Shown here in pieces: positions 6,964 to 7,867 of a stretch of DNA of 7,867 nucleotides. Every line of letters begins with the position of its first letter. Position 1 is the first letter of the stretch. This stretch comes from Bacillota bacterium (GTDB lineage: Bacteria; Bacillota; Clostridia; Acetivibrionales; DSM-1351), in assembly GCA_023426005.1 (NCBI GenBank), contig JAFABO010000004.1, positions 1 to 7,867 on the forward strand, given 5' to 3'. A program made the position numbers and the translations under genes. The notes beneath the pieces are model-generated. The model was not told where the DNA came from and made no database searches. It worked only from the letters and a program-made list of their open reading frames with translations.

Positions 6964-6979
6964 GGAGGCAAGCTGTATG
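6964..6979 (+). promoter_or_regulatory. Ribosome binding site that fixes the minD start
   Basis: GGAGG (6964-6968) stands 8 bases before ATG 6977. An in-frame TTG at 6962 would lie on top of this site and add five residues (MEASC) absent from MinD proteins, so ATG 6977 is the start. Confidence 0.93.
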
Positions 6980-7777
6980 GGCGAGGTAATTGTAATTACA
7001 TCTGGGAAAGGCGGCGTTGGAAAAACAACAACAACTGCCAATATTGGTACAGGCCTGGCAGTGGCAGGTCATAAGGTTGTACTGATAGACACTGACATAG
7101 GACTTCGGAATCTCGACGTTGTAATGGGGTTGGAAAACAGGATAGTATATGATCTTGTTGATGTTGTTGAAGGTGTTTGCAGAGTAAAACAAGCATTGAT
7201 AAAGGATAAAAGATTCGAAGGTCTATATCTGCTTCCTGCAGCTCAGACAAGGGACAAGTCATCCGTGACTCCGGAACAGATGATTAATCTTATCAATGAA
7301 TTAAAAGCAGAATATGATTACATAATCGTTGACTGCCCGGCAGGTATTGAGCAGGGCTTTAAGAATGCCATAGCCGGTGCCAACAGAGCTATTGTTATTA
7401 CAACACCCGAGGTTTCCGCAGTCAGAGATGCCGACCGTATAGTGGGGCTCCTGGAAGCCAATGAATTGAGAAATCCCAAATTGCTTATCAACAGAGTAAG
7501 GATTGACATGGTAAAGCGCGGGGATATGATGAGTATTGACGATATTATTGATATCTTAGCAATTGATTTGATAGGTGTTGTCCCGGATGATGAGAAAATA
7601 GTTATTTCTACAAACAGAGGCGAGCCTGCGGTTATCGATGATAAGTCCCTGGCTGGACAAGCTTATAGAAACATTACAAAACGAATTCAGGGAGAAGAGG
7701 TTCCTATTCTTAACCTTGAAACAGACGACAGCATTTTTAGCAAATTCAAAAAAATGTTAGGATTTAAAACTACATAA
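6977..7777 (+). CDS. minD: Septum site-determining ATPase MinD
   Basis: A 266-residue ParA/MinD-family ATPase that binds the membrane in its ATP-dimer form and recruits MinC; MinE stimulates its ATPase to drive pole-to-pole dynamics. The deviant Walker A motif GKGGVGKTT spans residues 10-18, with signature K11 and catalytic K16. The switch I region IDTDIGLRNLD follows, then the Walker B/switch II motif YDYIIVDCPAGIE near residues 113-125. The C-terminal tail (IFSKFKKMLGF) is an amphipathic membrane-targeting helix, as expected for full-length MinD. The start at ATG 6977 is chosen from the GGAGG site and the canonical N-terminus MGEVIVITSGKGG; a TTG 15 bases earlier is rejected. It has its own promoter at 6866-6894. 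minE begins 13 bases after its stop and is surely co-transcribed. Confidence 0.97.
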   Translation: MGEVIVITSGKGGVGKTTTTANIGTGLAVAGHKVVLIDTDIGLRNLDVVMGLENRIVYDLVDVVEGVCRVKQALIKDKRFEGLYLLPAAQTRDKSSVTPEQMINLINELKAEYDYIIVDCPAGIEQGFKNAIAGANRAIVITTPEVSAVRDADRIVGLLEANELRNPKLLINRVRIDMVKRGDMMSIDDIIDILAIDLIGVVPDDEKIVISTNRGEPAVIDDKSLAGQAYRNITKRIQGEEVPILNLETDDSIFSKFKKMLGFKTT

Positions 7778-7790
7778 GGAGGAATAGGGT

Positions 7791-7867
7791 ATGCTGATTG
7801 ATTTTTCAAAGATCTTTGGCAGATCTAAACCGTCAAAGGATGTAGCCAAAGAGAGATTGCAGCTGGT
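7791..7867 (+). CDS. minE: Cell division topological specificity factor MinE (5' part only)
   Basis: The first 25 codons of minE, cut by the right edge of the window; the full family length is about 85-95 residues. ATG 7791 is preceded by a near-perfect AGGAGG site (7777-7782, overlapping the minD stop region) at 8-base spacing. The peptide starts MLIDFSKIFG, the typical membrane-binding N-terminus of MinE. It continues into the KERLQLV motif of the anti-MinCD helix, which contacts MinD and displaces MinC. The presence of MinE, rather than only the DivIVA/MinJ system of Bacillus, implies Min oscillation or MinE-governed patterning in this organism. The C-terminal topological specificity domain is not in view. 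Confidence 0.93.
   Translation, partial: MLIDFSKIFGRSKPSKDVAKERLQL

Noticed and set aside
6962..6976. TTG start giving a five-residue N-terminal extension of MinD
   Set aside because: The TTG overlaps the GGAGG ribosome site that serves ATG 6977, and the added residues are not part of the MinD family N-terminus.
1..7867. A hidden novel system (defence, mobile element, CRISPR, RNA gene)
   Set aside because: Apart from the minC-minD gap, nearly all sequence is explained by nine known genes with short gaps. No transposase, integrase, repeat array, tRNA-like or rRNA-like sequence is visible.

Overview
The window is a conserved bacterial cell-shape and division-site cluster in the order maf – radC – mreB – mreC – mreD – mrdA (PBP2) – minC – minD – minE, all on the + strand. 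This gene order, the moderate-to-low GC content, the strong AGGAGG-type ribosome sites, the TTG start and the MinD/MinE sequence style point to a Firmicute of class Clostridia. I infer a relative of the Acetivibrio/Ruminiclostridium group (old Clostridium cluster III), but the species is not established from the sequence alone.

Layout: positions 1-132 are AT-rich and hold a near-consensus sigma-A promoter (TTGAAA, 17 bp, TATAAT) that should start the transcript. They also hold a doubtful open frame running in from the left edge. Next come maf (nucleotide pyrophosphatase) and radC (JAMM-fold protein of unsettled function). The elongasome block mreBCD plus the class B transpeptidase PBP2 follows with gaps of no more than about 52 bases, and mreC and mreD overlap by ATGA. 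minC follows PBP2 after 23 bases. The only long gap, 146 bases between minC and minD, carries a perfect 13-bp inverted repeat straddling the end of minC. It also carries a second strong sigma-A promoter (TTGACA, 17 bp, TATAGT). minD and the first 25 codons of minE complete the window; minE is cut by the right edge.

How the genes work together: MreB filaments with MreC and MreD organise PBP2 and its SEDS partner RodA (not in this window) for side-wall peptidoglycan synthesis. MinC, MinD and MinE restrict FtsZ assembly to mid-cell. The cluster therefore co-locates wall elongation with division-site placement. The internal promoter suggests that minDE can be expressed separately from minC and the elongasome genes.

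I found no mobile element, CRISPR array, RNA gene or unknown system. The coding part is ordinary and well conserved. The most interesting signals are regulatory and lie in the minC-minD gap.
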